A DNA stretch of 64,000 bases from Hermodice carunculata (Eukaryota; Annelida; Polychaeta; Eunicida; Amphinomidae). The stretch is taken from assembly GCA_964020975.1 (NCBI GenBank), contig CAXHWN010002536.1:62001-126000 (forward strand). The letters are read 5' to 3'. Each line of letters opens with the position of its first letter. Position 1 is the first letter of the stretch. Position numbers and translations under genes: made by a program. Under the pieces are notes generated by a model. It was not told the origin of the DNA and did no database searches. It saw only the letters and a program-made list of their open reading frames with translations. Positions 1 to 12,504 of the stretch are shown in pieces.

Positions 1-580
1 GATGTTAATACCAAGCAAAAGTTCATTATTCTTTTTATTGGATGCATTATGTTATGCAGTCAATGCAGATATCTATTATTGTATTAAAATTCTACGAAAA
101 GCATTCATTCAATAATATACACACATATTGAGGTGTTTCGGCTCTTTTTCTCCCCATTCTTTTGTGTAATCGTGATTTTTTTGGAAATAAATCTGCCATT
201 TTTTATTAAAATATCCCATATTTATTGATTAATATTGTCAATTTGATTCATAATTGGTCTAACCAGTCCTTTTTATGCCATTCATTAAACACAAAATATG
301 CATATATACTATTATCACAAGCAAGAGGGATACAGAAAGGGGCTCAGGGCAAAAGGTGGACTTTATCATATACCACAGATAATAGGCCATCTGAGGAAAA
401 AATTGGAAACTGAAACCGATGTGTTTCATCACATTACATTCATTAGGTATGTAACTTCTCATTCATAGTTTTTTTTTATCATATTTTGTAAAATTTAATT
501 TCTCTTATTAAGCAAGTTGAAGTCAAAAACACAGGTGAAATCTCAAACATGATTTTGATTGCCACGTACTAGAACCAATC

Positions 581-601
581 ATCACATGTACAACTTGTGA
601 T
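581..601 (+). other. Hairpin-forming inverted repeat, present in every monomer
   Basis: ATCACATGT and ACTTGTGAT face each other across ACA; 8 of 9 bases pair. Given here for M1. In M52 (63652-63672) the one mismatch is changed and the arms are perfect. Confidence 0.7.
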
Positions 602-689
602 GGAAAATAAGTGAAATAATAGGAATGTACCCCATATACATATGATTTTGGTGCTTTTTAAAGCCATTTAAAGGTAATTATGTACACAC

Positions 690-924
690 ATACAGTCTGA
701 GAGTAGAGTTTTTACATCTGGTTCACCCCAGCAGACAGCTATTTCGTTGTCACTGACATATCGAACCTGTATGAAGCTCCGCTTGAGTTGTCATATGCCC
801 GAAAAGTACTACAGGACCCAGATATGGTCTGTTAGGTAAGGTAAAGGCTGTTTATTGTGGACGGGGGCATGACGCTAGGCGTAGGGTGACTTGAGGTACA
901 TCAGATTCAAGCCAAGGGGCGGCT
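690..924 (+). other. GC-richer, CpG-bearing tail of the monomer (example in M1)
   Basis: Against an AT-rich monomer this tail holds a cluster of CpGs (TTTCGTTG, ATCGAACC, CTCCGCTT, CCCGAAA, GACGGGG, GACGCTAGGCG, GGCGGC). It occurs at the same place in all units. No promoter or RNA gene motif is recognisable. Confidence 0.6.
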
Positions 925-1432
925 GATGTTAATACCAAGCAAAAGTTCATTATTCTTTTTATTGGATGCATTATGTTATGCAGTCAATGCAGATATCTTT
1001 TATTGTATTAAAATTTTACGAAAAGCATTCATTCAATAATATACACACATATTGAGGTGTTTCGGCTCTTTTTCTCCCCATTCTTTTGTGTAATCGTGAT
1101 TTTTTTGGAAATAAATCTGCCATTTTTTATTAAAATATCCCATATTTATTGATTAATATTGTCAATTTGATTCATAATTGGTCTAACCAGTCCTTTTTAT
1201 GCCATTCATTAAACACAAAATATGCATATATACTATTATCACAAGCAAGAGGGATACAGAAAGGGGCTCAGGGCAAAAGGTGGACTTTATCATATACAAC
1301 AGATAATAGGCCATCTGAGGAAAAAATTGGAAACTGAAACCGATGTGTTTCATCACATTACATTCATTAGGTATGTAACTTCTCATTCATAGTTTTTTTT
1401 TATCATATTTTGCAAAATTTAATTTCTCTTAA

Positions 1433-1899
1433 GGGTGCACTAAAGAATTAATGCGCAAAGTCTTAGGGTCCGAGTAAGTGCCACTGAAAAGTTAGCATAG
1501 TACATGCATTCAGTGATCTCCAGCAGATGTTATTTCAGAGGAAGGCCAATATTGTGTGTGTAATTGAGACCGACAGTATTTTTTCTGTCAGATACATAAG
1601 TTTTTTTAACTGAACCTTCCATCAGGTGAAATGTATTAATACATAAAATATATGGTTCTGTGTTGTCAATTTGTCTTTAATTTGTCTGGTGACCACCAGG
1701 TGTCATCTTTGTACGGCCATAAAAAAATTTCCGCCGAAAGCTTTTTTGAAAATTGATCAAAAATTGACTGCTTCAATCCTGTACTTTTATTGCAATATTT
1801 TGTTTTTCCTGTAAATATTACTGAAAAAATGTTATGGGCCTGTAAATATAGCAAGAGTAACAAAGAAATGTATAGGCTTTCTAATTCTTTAGTGCACCC
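1433..1899 (+). mobile_element. TTAA-flanked MITE-like element, reference copy (M2), 467 bp
   Basis: A non-autonomous DNA transposon by structure: 18-bp perfect TIRs (GGGTGCACTAAAGAATTA at 1433-1450; its complement at 1882-1899), direct TTAA at 1429-1432 and 1900-1903, and no transposase. Removing 467 bp plus one TTAA leaves exactly the 921-bp empty monomer. TTAA targets are used by piggyBac, Kolobok and Sola3 superfamilies. piggyBac ends usually begin CCC, whereas this begins GGG, so the superfamily is open. The body has a 14-bp palindrome (1631-1644) and a GACAG/CTGTC hairpin (1572-1589). Every other copy in the window is at the homologous base and orientation. Confidence 0.88.
1631..1644. 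other. Perfect 14-bp palindrome ATGTATTAATACAT inside the element
   Basis: Self-complementary over all 14 bases and kept in nearly all copies; M43 reads ATATATTAATACAT. Role unknown. Confidence 0.65.
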
Positions 1900-2316
1900 T
1901 TAAGCAAGTTGAAGTCAAAAACACAGGTGAAATCTCAAACATGATTTTGATTGCCACGTACTAGAACCAATCATCACATGTACAACTTGTGATGGAAAAT
2001 AAGTGAAATAATGGGAATGTACCCCATATACATATGATTTTGGTGCTTTTTAAAGCCATTTAAAGGTAATTATGTACACACATACAGTCTGAGAGTAGAG
2101 TTTTTACATCTGGTTCACCCCAGCAGACAGCTATTTCGTTGTCACTGACATATCGAACCTGTATGAAGCTCCGCTTGAGTTGTCATATGCCCAAAAAGTA
2201 CTACAGGACCCAGATATGGTCTGTTAGGTAAGGTAAAGGCTGTTTATTTTGGACGGGGGCATGACGCTAGGCGTAGGGTGACTTGAGGTACATCAGATTC
2301 AAGCCAAGGGGCGGCT

Positions 2317-3240
2317 GATGTTAATACCAAGCAAAAGTTCATTATTCTTTTTATTGGATGCATTATGTTATGCAGTCAATGCAGATATCTATTATTGTAT
2401 TAAAATTCTACGAAAAGCATTCATTCAATAATATACACACATATTGAGGTGTTTCGGCTCTTTTTCTCCCCATTGTTTTGTGTAATCGTGATTTTTTTGG
2501 AAATAAATCTGCCATTTTTTATTAAAATATCCCATATTTATTGATTAATATTGTCAATTTGATTCATAATTGGTCTAACCAGTCCTTTTTATGCCATTCA
2601 TTAAACACAAAATATGCATATATACTATTATCACAAGCAAGAGGGATACAGAAAGGGGCTCAGGGCAAAAGCTGGACTTTATCATATACCACAGATAATA
2701 GGCCATCTGAGGAAAAAATTGGAAACTGAAACCGATGTGTTTCATCACATTACATTCATTAGGTATGTAACTTCTCATTCATAGTTTTTTTTTATCATAT
2801 TTTGTAAAATTTAATTTCTCTTATTAAGCAAGTTGAAGTCAAAAACACAGGTGAAATCTCAAACATGATTTTGATTGCCACGTACTAGAACCAATCATGA
2901 CATGTACAACTTGTGATGGAAAATAAGTGAAATAATGGGAATGTACCCCATATACATATGATTTTGGTGCTTTTTAAAGCCATTTAAAGGTAATTATGTA
3001 CACACATACAGTCTGAGAGTAGAGTTTTTACATCTGGTTCACCCCAGCAGACAGCTATTTCGTTGTCACTGACATATCGAACCTGTATGAAGCTCCGCTT
3101 GAGTTGTCATATGCCCGAAAAGTACTACAGGACCCAGATATGGTCTGTTAGGTAAGGTAAAGGCTGTTTATTGTGGACGGGGGCATGACGCTAGGCGTAG
3201 GGTGACTTGAGGTACATCAGATTCAAGCCAAGGGGCGGCT
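2317..3240 (+). repeat. Monomer M3, empty, 924 bp
   Basis: Long site TTATTAA at 2821-2827. CCCATTGTTTTG allele; private ATCATGACATG. Confidence 0.95.
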
Positions 3241-4632
3241 GATGTTAATACCAAGCAAAAGTTCATTATTCTTTTTATTGGATGCATTATGTTATGCAGT
3301 CAATGCAGATATCTATTATTGTATTAAAATTTTACGAAAAGCATTCATTCAATAATATACACACATATTGAGGTGTTTCGGCTCTTTTTCTCCCCATTCT
3401 TTTGTGTAATCGTGATTTTTTTGGAAATAAATCTGCCATTTTTTATTAAAATATCCCATATTTATTGATTAATATTGTCAATTTGATTCATAATTGGTCT
3501 AACCAGTCCTTTTTATGCCATTCATTAAACACAAAATATGCATATATACTATTATCACAAGCAAGAGGGATACAGAAAGGGGCTCAGGGCAAAAGCTGGA
3601 CTTTATCATATACCACAGATAATAGGCCATCTGAGGAAAAAATTGGAAACTGAAACCGATGTGTTTCATCACATTACATTCATTAGGTATGTAACTTCTC
3701 ATTCATAGTTTTTTTTTATCATATTTTGCAAAATTTAATTTCTCTTAAGGGTGCACTAAAGAATTAATGCGCAAAGTCTTAGGGTCCGAGTAAGTGCCAC
3801 TGAAAAGTTAGCATAGTACATGCATTCAGTGATCTCCAGGAGATGTTATTTCAGAGGAAGGCCAATATTGTGTGTGTAATTGAGACCGACAGTATTTTTT
3901 CTGTCAGATACATAAGTTTTTTTAACTGAACCTTCCATCAGGTGAAATGTATTAATACATAAAATATATGGTTCTGTGTTGTCAATTTGTCTTTAATTTG
4001 TCTGGTGACCACCAGGTGTCATCTTTGTACGGCCATAAAAAAATTTCCGCCGAAAGCTTTTTTGAAAATTGATCAAAAATTGACTGCTTCAATCCTGTAC
4101 TTTTATTGCAATATTTTGTTTTTCCTGTAAATATTACTGAAAAAATGTTATGGGCCTGTAAATATAGCAAGAGTAACAAAGAAATGTATAGGCTTTCTAA
4201 TTCTTTAGTGCACCCTTAAGCAAGTTGAAGTCAAAAACACAGGTGAAATCTCAAACATGATTTTGATTGCCACGTACTAGAACCAATCATCACATGTACA
4301 ACTTGTGATGGAAAATAAGTGAAATAATGGGAATGTACCCCATATACATATGATTTTGGTGCTTTTTAAAGCCATTTAAAGGTAATTATGTACACACATA
4401 CAGTCTGAGAGTAGAGTTTTTACATCTGGTTCACCCCAGCAGACAGCTATTTCGTTGTCACTGACATATCGAACCTGTATGAAGCTCCGCTTGAGTTGTC
4501 ATATGCCCAAAAAGTACTACAGGACCCAGATATGGTCTGTTAGGTAAGGTAAAGGCTGTTTATTTTGGACGGGGGCATGACGCTAGCCGTAGGGTGACTT
4601 GAGGTACATCAGATTCAAGCCAAGGGGCGGCT
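3241..4632 (+). repeat. Monomer M4, filled, 1392 bp
   Basis: Close to M2: TTTTGCAAAA, CCCAAAAAG and ATTTTGGACG shared. Private GCTAGCCGTAG near the end. Confidence 0.95.
3749..4215 (+). mobile_element. TTAA element copy in M4, 467 bp
   Basis: Both TIRs intact, TTAA on each side. Private CTCCAGGAGATG (CTCCAGCAGATG elsewhere). CCGCCG allele. Confidence 0.85.
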
Positions 4633-5556
4633 GATGTTAATACCAAGCAAAAGTTCATTATTCTTTTTATTGGATGCATTATGTTATGCAGTCAATGCAG
4701 ATATCTATTATTGTATTAAAATTCTACGAAAAGCATTCATTCAATAATATACACACATATTGAGGTGTTTCGGCTCTTTTTCTCCCCATTCTTTTGTGTA
4801 ATCGTGATTTTTTTGGAAATAAATCTGCCATTTTTTATTAAAATATCCCATATTTATTGATTAATATTGTCAATTTGATTCATAATTGGTCTAACCAGTC
4901 CTTTTTATGCCATTCATTAAACACAAAATATGCATATATACTATTATCACAAGCAAGAGGGATACAGAAAGGGGCTCAGGGCAAAAGCTGGACTTTATCA
5001 TATACCACAGATAATAGGCCATCTGAGGAAAAAATTGGAAACTGAAACCGATGTGTTTCATCACATTACATTCATTAGGTATGTAACTTCTCATTCATAG
5101 TTTTTTTTTATCATATTTTGTAAAATTTAATTTCTCTTATTAAGCAAGTTGAAGTCAAAAACACAGGTGAAATCTCAAACATGATTTTTATTGCCACGTA
5201 CTAGAACCAATCATCACATGTACAACTTGTGATGGAAAATAAGTGAAATAATGGGAATGTACCCCATATACATATGATTTTGGTGCTTTTTAAAGCCATT
5301 TAAAGGTAATTATGTACACACATACAGTCTGAGAGTAGAGTTTTTACATCTGGTTCACCCCAGCAGACAGCTATTTCGTTGTCACTGACATATCGAACCT
5401 GTATGAAGCTCCGCTTGAGTTGTCATATGCCCGAAAAGTACTACAGGACCCAGATATGGTCTGTTAGGTAAGGTAAAGGCTGTTTATTGTGGACGGGGGC
5501 ATGACGCTAGGCGTAGGGTGACTTGAGGTACATCAGATTCAAGCCAAGGGGCGGCT
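4633..5556 (+). repeat. Monomer M5, empty, 924 bp
   Basis: Long site TTATTAA at 5137-5143. GATTTTTATTGCC, shared with M11 and M51. Confidence 0.95.
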
Positions 5557-6480
5557 GATGTTAATACCAAGCAAAAGTTCATTATTCTTTTTATTGGATG
5601 CATTATGTTATGCAGTCAATGCAGATATCTATTATTGTATTAAAATTCTACGAAAAGCATTCATTCAATAATATACACACATATTGAGGTGTTTCGGCTC
5701 TTTTTCTCCCCATTGTTTTGTGTAATCGTGATTTTTTTGGAAATAAATCTGCCATTTTTTATTAAAATATCCCATATTTATTGATTAATATTGTCAATTT
5801 GATTCATAATTAGTCTAACCATTCCTTTTTATGCCATTCATTAAACACAAAATATGCATATATACTATTATCACAAGCAAGAGGGATACAGAAAGGGGCT
5901 CAGGGTAAAAGCTGGACTTTATCATATACCACAGATAATAGGCCATCTGAGGAAAAAATTGGAAACTGAAACCGATGTGTTTCATCACATTACATTCATT
6001 AGGTATGTAACTTCTCATTCATAGTTTTTTTTTATCATATTTTGTAAAATTTAATTTCTCTTATTAAGCAAGTTGAAGTCAAAAACACAGGTGAAATCTC
6101 AAACATGATTTTGATTGCCACGTACTAGAACCAATCATCACATGTACAACTTGTGATGGAAAATAAGTGAAATAATGGGAATGTACCCCATATACATATG
6201 ATTTTGGTGCTTTTTAAAGCCATTTAAAGGTAATTATGTACACACATACAGTCTGAGAGTAGAGTTTTTACATCTGGTTCACCCCAGCAGACAGCTATTT
6301 CGTTGTCACTGACATATCGAACCTGTATGAAGCTCCGCTTGAGTTGTCATATGCCCGAAAAGTACTACAGGACCCAGATATGGTCTGTTAGGTAAGGTAA
6401 AGGCTGTTTATTGTGGACGGGGGCATGACGCTAGGCGTAGGGTGACTTGAGGTACATCAGATTCAAGCCAAGGGGCGGCT
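5557..6480 (+). repeat. Monomer M6, empty, 924 bp
   Basis: Long site at 6061-6067. Private changes AATTAGTCTAACCATTCC and CAGGGTAAAAGC. Confidence 0.95.
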
Positions 6481-7871
6481 GATGTTAATACCAAGCAAAA
6501 GTTCATTATTCTTTTTATTGGATGCATTATGTTATGCAGTCAATGCAGATATCTATTATTGTATTAAAATTCTACGAAAAGCATTCATTCAATAATATAC
6601 ACACATATTGAGGTGTTTCGGCTCTTTTTCTCCCCATTGTTTTGTGTAATCGTGATTTTTTGGAAATAAATCTGCCATTTTTTATTAAAATATCCCATAT
6701 TTATTGATTAATATTGTCAATTTGATTTATAATTGGTCTAACCAGTCCTTTTTATGCCATTCATTAAACACAAAATATGCATATATACTATTATCACAAG
6801 CAAGAGGGATACAGAAAGGGGCTCAGGGCAAAAGCTGGACTTTATCATATACCACAGATAATAGGCCATCTGAGGAAAAAATTGGAAACTGAAACCGATG
6901 TGTTTCACCACATTACATTCATTAGGTATGTAACTTCTCATTCATAGTTTTTTTTTATCATATTTTGTAAAATTTAATTTCTCTTAAGGGTGCACTAAAG
7001 AATTAATGCGCAAAGTCTTAGGGTCCGAGTAAGTGCCACTGAAAAGTTAGCATAGTACATGCATTCAGTGATCTCCAGCAGATGTTATTTCAGAGGAAGG
7101 CCAATATTGTGTGTGTAATTGAGACCGACAGTATTTTTTCTGTCAGATACATAAGTTTTTTTAACTGAACCTTCCATCAGGTGAAATGTATTAATACATA
7201 AAATATATGGTTCTGTGTTGTCAATTTGTCTTTAATTTGTCTGGTGACCACCAGGTGTCATCTTTGTACGGCCATAAAAAAATTTCCGCCGAAAGCTTTT
7301 TTGAAAATTGATCAAAAATTGACTGCTTCAATCCTGTACTTTTATTGCAATATTTTGTTTTTCCTGTAAATATTACTGAAAAAATGTTATGGGCCTGTAA
7401 ATATAGCAAGAGTAACAAAGAAATGTATAGGCTTTCTAATTCTTTAGTGCACCCTTAAGCAAGTTGAAGTCAAAAACACAGGTGAAATCTCAAACATGAT
7501 TTTGATTGCCACGTACTAGAACCAATCATCACATGTACAACTTGTGATGGAAAATAAGTGAAATAATGGGAATGTACCCCATATACATATGATTTTGGTG
7601 CTTTTTAAAGCCATTTAAAGGTAATTATGTACACACATACAGTCTGAGAGTAGAGTTTTTACATCTGGTTCACCCCAGCAGACAGCTATTTCGTTGTCAC
7701 TGACATATCGAACCTGTATGAAGCTCCGCTTGAGTTGTCATATGCCCGAAAAGTACTACAGGACCCAGATATGGTCTGTTAGGTAAGGTAAAGGCTGTTT
7801 ATTTTGGACGGGGGCATGACGCTAGGCGTAGGGTGACTTGAGGTACATCAGATTCAAGCCAAGGGGCGGCT
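6481..7871 (+). repeat. Monomer M7, filled, 1391 bp
   Basis: One T shorter before GGAAATAAATC. GATTTATAATT and TTTCACCAC link it to M13. Confidence 0.95.
6988..7454 (+). mobile_element. TTAA element copy in M7, 467 bp
   Basis: Intact TIRs and flanking TTAA; CCGCCG allele. Its sister monomer M13 lacks the element. Confidence 0.85.
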
Positions 7872-9263
7872 GATGTTAATACCAAGCAAAAGTTCATTAT
7901 TCTTTTTATTGGATGCATTATGTTATGCAGTCAATGCAGATATCTATTATTGTATTAAAATTCTACGAAAAGCATTCATTCAATAATATACACACATATT
8001 GAGGTGTTTCGGCTCTTTTTCTCCCCATTCTTTTGTGTAATCGTGATTTTTTGGAAATAAATCTGCCATTTTTTATTAAAATATCCCATATTTATTGATT
8101 AATATTGTCAATTTGATTCATAATTGGTCTAACCAGTCCTTTTTATGCCATTCATTAAACACAAAATATGCATATATACTATTATCACAAGCAAGAGGGA
8201 TACAGAAAGGGGCTCAGGGCAAAAGCTGGACTTTATCATATACCACAGATAATAGGCCATCTGAGGAAAAAATTGGAAACTGAAACCGATGTGTTTCATC
8301 ACATTACATTCATTAGGTATGTAACTTCTCATTCATAGTTTTTTTTTTATCATATTTTGCAAAATTTAATTTCTCTTAAGGGTGCACTAAAGAATTAATG
8401 CGCAAAGTCTTAGGGTCCGAGTAAGTGCCACTGAAAAGTTAGCATAGTACATGCATTCAGTGATCTCCAGCAGATGTTATTTCAGAGGAAGGCCAATATT
8501 GTGTGTGTAATTGAGACCGACAGTATTTTTTCTGTCAGATACATAAGTTTTTTTAACTGAACCTTCCATCAGGTGAAATGTATTAATACATAAAATATAT
8601 GGTTCTGTGTTGTCAATTTGTCTTTAATTTGTCTGGTGACCACCAGGTGTCATCTTTGTACGGCCATAAAAAAATTTCCGCCGAAAGCTTTTTTGAAAAT
8701 TGATCAAAAATTGACTGCTTCAATCCTGTACTTTTATTGCAATATTTTGTTTTTCCTGTAAATATTACTGAAAAAATGTTATGGGCCTGTAAATATAGCA
8801 AGAGTAACAAAGAAATGTATAGGCTTTCTAATTCTTTAGTGCACCCTTAAGCAAGTTGAAGTCAAAAACACAGGTGAAATCTCAAACATGATTTTGATTG
8901 CCACGTACTAGAACCAATCATCACATGTACAACTTGTGATGGAAAATAAGTGAAATAATGGGAATGTACCCCATATACATATGATTTTGGTGCTTTTTAA
9001 AGCCATTTAAAGGTAATTATGTACACACATACAGTCTGAGAGTAGAGTTTTTACATCTGGTTCACCCCAGCAGACAGCTATTTCGTTGTCACTGACATAT
9101 CGAACCTGTATGAAGCTCCGCTTGAGTTGTCATATGCCCGAAAAGTACTACAGGACCCAGATATGGTCTGTTAGGTAAGGTAAAGGCTGTTTATTGTGGA
9201 CGGGGGCATGACGCTAGGCGTAGGGTGACTTGAGGTACATCAGATTCAAGCCAAGGGGCGGCT
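7872..9263 (+). repeat. Monomer M8, filled, 1392 bp
   Basis: One T shorter before GGAAATAAATC like M7, with the TTTTGCAAAA allele of M2 and M4: a mosaic of neighbouring types. Confidence 0.95.
8380..8846 (+). mobile_element. TTAA element copy in M8, 467 bp
   Basis: Intact TIRs and flanking TTAA; CCGCCG allele. Confidence 0.85.
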
Positions 9264-10188
9264 GATGTTAATACCAAGCAAAAGTTCATTATTCTTTTTA
9301 TTGGATGCATTATGTTATGCAGTCAATGCAGATATCTATTATTGTATTAAAATTCTACGAAAAGCATTCATTCAATAATATACACACATATTGAGGTGTT
9401 TCGGCTCTTTTTCTCCCCATTGTTTTGTGTAATCGTGATTTTTTTGGAAATAAATCTGCCATTTTTTATTAAAATATCCCATATTTATTGATTAATATTG
9501 TCAATTTGATTCATAATTGGTCTAACCAGTCCTTTTTATGCCATTCATTAAACACAAAATATGCATATATACTATTATCACAAGCAAGAGGGATACAGAA
9601 AGGGGCTCAGGGCAAAAGCTGGACTTTATCATATACCACAGATAATAGGCCATCTGAGGAAAAAATTGGAAACTGAAACCGATGTGTTTCATCACATTAC
9701 ATTCATTAGGTATGTAACTTCTCATTCATAGTTTTTTTTTTATCATATTTTGTAAAATTTAATTTCTCTTATTAAGCAAGTTGAAGTCAAAAACACAGGT
9801 GAAATCTCAAACATGATTTTGATTGCCACGTACTAGAACCAATCATCACATGTACAACTTGTGATGGAAAATAAGTGAAATAATGGGAATGTACCCCATA
9901 TACATATGATTTTGGTGCTTTTTAAAGCCATTTAAAGGTAATTATGTACACACATACAGTCTGAGAGTAGAGTTTTTACATCTGGTTCACCCCAGCAGAC
10001 AGCTATTTCGTTGTCACTGACATATCGAACCTGTATGAAGCTCCGCTTGAGTTGTCATATGCCCGAAAAGTACTACAGGACCCAGATATGGTCTGTTAGG
10101 TAAGGTAAAGGCTGTTTATTGTGGACGGGGGCATGACGCTAGGCGTAGGGTGACTTGAGGTACATCAGATTCAAGCCAAGGGGCGGCT
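9264..10188 (+). repeat. Monomer M9, empty, 925 bp
   Basis: Long site TTATTAA at 9769-9775; T-tract before ATCATATTTTG one base longer. Confidence 0.95.
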
Positions 10189-11580
10189 GATGTTAATACC
10201 AAGCAAAAGTTCATTATTCTTTTTATTGGATGCATTATGTTATGCAGTCAATGCAGATATCTATTATTGTATTAAAATTCTACGAAAAGCATTCATTCAA
10301 TAATATACACACATATTGAGGTGTTTCGGCTCTTTTTCTCCCCATTGTTTTGTGTAATCGTGATTTTTTTGGAAATAAATCTGCCATTTTTTATTAAAAT
10401 ATCCCATATTTATTGATTAATATTGTCAATTTGATTCATAATTGGTCTAACCAGTCCTTTTTATGCCATTCATTAAACACAAAATATGCATATATACTAT
10501 TATCACAAGCAAGAGGGATACAGAAAGGGGCTCAGGGCAAAAGCTGGACTTTATCATATACCACAGATAATAGGCCATCTGAGGAAAAAATTGGAAACTG
10601 AAACCGATGTGTTTCACCACATTACATTCATTAGGTATGTAACTTCTCATTCATAGTTTTTTTTTATCATATTTTGTAAAATTTAATTTCTCTTAAGGGT
10701 GCACTAAAAAATTAATGCGCAAAGTCTTAGGGTCCGAGTAAGTGCCACTGAAAAGTTAGCATAGTACATGCATTCAGTGATCTCCAGCAGATGTTATTTC
10801 AGAGGAAGGCCAATATTGTGTGTGTAATTGAGACCGACAGTATTTTTTCTGTCAGATACATAAGTTTTTTTAACTGAACCTTCCATCAGGTGAAATGTAT
10901 TAATACATAAAATATATGGTTCTGTGTTGTCAATTTGTCTTTAATTTGTCTGGTGACCACCAGGTGTCATCTTTGTACGGCCATAAAAAAATTTCCGCCG
11001 AAAGCTTTTTTGAAAATTGATCAAAAATTGACTGCTTCAATCCTGTACTTTTATTGCAATATTTTGTTTTTCCTGTAAATATTACTGAAAAAATGTTATG
11101 GGCCTGTAAATATAGCAAGAGTAACAAAGAAATGTATAGGCTTTCTAATTCTTTAGTGCACCCTTAAGCAAGTTGAAGTCAAAAACACAGGTGAAATCTC
11201 AAACATGATTTTGATTGCCACGTACTAGAACCAATCATCACATGTGCAACTTGTGATGGAAAATAAGTGAAATAATGGGAATGTACCCCATATACATATG
11301 ATTTTGGTGCTTTTTAAAGCCATTTAAAGGTAATTATGTACACACATACAATCTGAGAGTAGAGTTTTTACATCTGGTTCACCCCAGCAGACAGCTATTT
11401 CGTTGTCACTGACATATCGAACCTGTATGAAGCTCCGCTTGAGTTGTCATATGCCCGAAAAGTACTACAGGACCCAGATATGGTCTGTTAGGTAAGGTAA
11501 AGGCTGTTTATTGTGGACGGGGGCATGACGCTAGGCGTAGGGTGACTTGAGGTACATCAGATTCAAGCCAAGGGGCGGCT
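10189..11580 (+). repeat. Monomer M10, filled, 1392 bp
   Basis: TTTCACCAC allele; private CATGTGCAAC and CATACAATCTG. Confidence 0.95.
10697..11163 (+). mobile_element. TTAA element copy in M10, 467 bp
   Basis: Left TIR has one change (ACTAAAAAATTA for ACTAAAGAATTA); right TIR intact. Confidence 0.85.
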
Positions 11581-12504
11581 GATGTTAATACCAAGCAAAA
11601 GTTCATTATTCTTTTTATTGGATGCATTATGTTATGCAGTCAATGCAGATATCTATTATTGTATTAAAATTCTACGAAAAGCATTCATTCAATAATATAC
11701 ACACATATTGAGGTGTTTCGGCTCTTTTTCTCCTCATTCTTTTGTGTAATCGTGATTTTTTTGGAAATAAATCTGCCATTTTTTATTAAAATATCCCATA
11801 TTTATTGATTAATATTGTCAATTTGATTCATAATTGGTCTAACCAGTCCTTTTTATGCCATTCATTAAACACAAAATATGCATATATACTATTATCACAA
11901 GCAAGAGGGATACAGAAAGGGGCTCAGGGCAAAAGCTGGACTTTATCATATACCACAGATAATAGGCCATCTGAGGAAAAAATTGGAAACTGAAACCGAT
12001 GTGTTTCATCACATTACATTCATTAGGTATGTAACTTCTCATTCATAGTTTTTTTTTATCATATTTTGTAAAATTTAATTTCTCTTATTAAGCAAGTTGA
12101 AGTCAAAAACACAGGTGAAATCTCAAACATGATTTTTATTGCCACGTACTAGAACCAATCATCACATGTACAACTTGTGATGGAAAATAAGTGAAATAAT
12201 GGGAATGTACCCCATATACATATGATTTTGGTGCTTTTTAAAGCCATTTAAAGGTAATTATGTACACACATACAGTCTGAGAGTAGAGTTTTTACATCTG
12301 GTTCACCCCAGCAGACAGCTATTTCGTTGTCACTGACATATCGAACCTGTATGAAGCTCCGCTTGAGTTGTCATATGCCCGAAAAGTACTACAGGACCCA
12401 GATATGGTCTGTTAGGTAAGGTAAAGGCTGTTTATTGTGGACGGGGGCATGACGCTAGGCGTAGGGTGACTTGAGGTACATCAGATTCAAGCCAAGGGGC
12501 GGCT
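11581..12504 (+). repeat. Monomer M11, empty, 924 bp
   Basis: Long site at 12085-12091. CTCCTCATTC and GATTTTTATTGCC. Confidence 0.95.

Larger units (their letters stand above)
1..924 (+). repeat. Monomer M1, empty, 924 bp
   Basis: Insertion site is the long form TTATTAA at 505-511. Shares AAAAGGTGGAC with M2 only; all others read AAAAGCTGGAC. Confidence 0.95.
925..2316 (+). repeat. Monomer M2, filled, 1392 bp
   Basis: Carries element copy 1433-1899. Private or rare marks: ATATCTTTTATTG, ATACAACAG, TTTTGCAAAA, CCCAAAAAG (CpG lost) and ATTTTGGACG. Confidence 0.95.

Noticed and set aside
225-413. 62-aa open frame on + (and its copy in nearly every monomer)
   Set aside because: Conserved only because the whole unit is. 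It overlaps a 67-aa frame on the opposite strand, resembles no family I know, and has no start context or neighbours suggesting a gene.
259-462. 67-aa open frame on the minus strand, repeated in nearly every unit
   Set aside because: Hydrophobic stretches come from AT-rich codons; it shares its bases with the + frame and shows no sign of selection at the protein level.
836-850. Splice-donor-like GGTAAGGTAAAGG
   Set aside because: Matches a 5' splice consensus by chance; no exon, acceptor or reading frame supports it.
1666-1863. 65-aa minus-strand frame inside the element (76-, 81- and 110-aa variants in other copies)
   Set aside because: Length changes with single-base indels between copies, and no transposase motif is visible. 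The element is non-coding.
1429-1903. Retroelement (SINE or solo LTR) origin of the 467-bp insert
   Set aside because: Inverted terminal repeats and a TTAA direct repeat fit a DNA transposon; there is no poly-A tail and the ends are not TG...CA.
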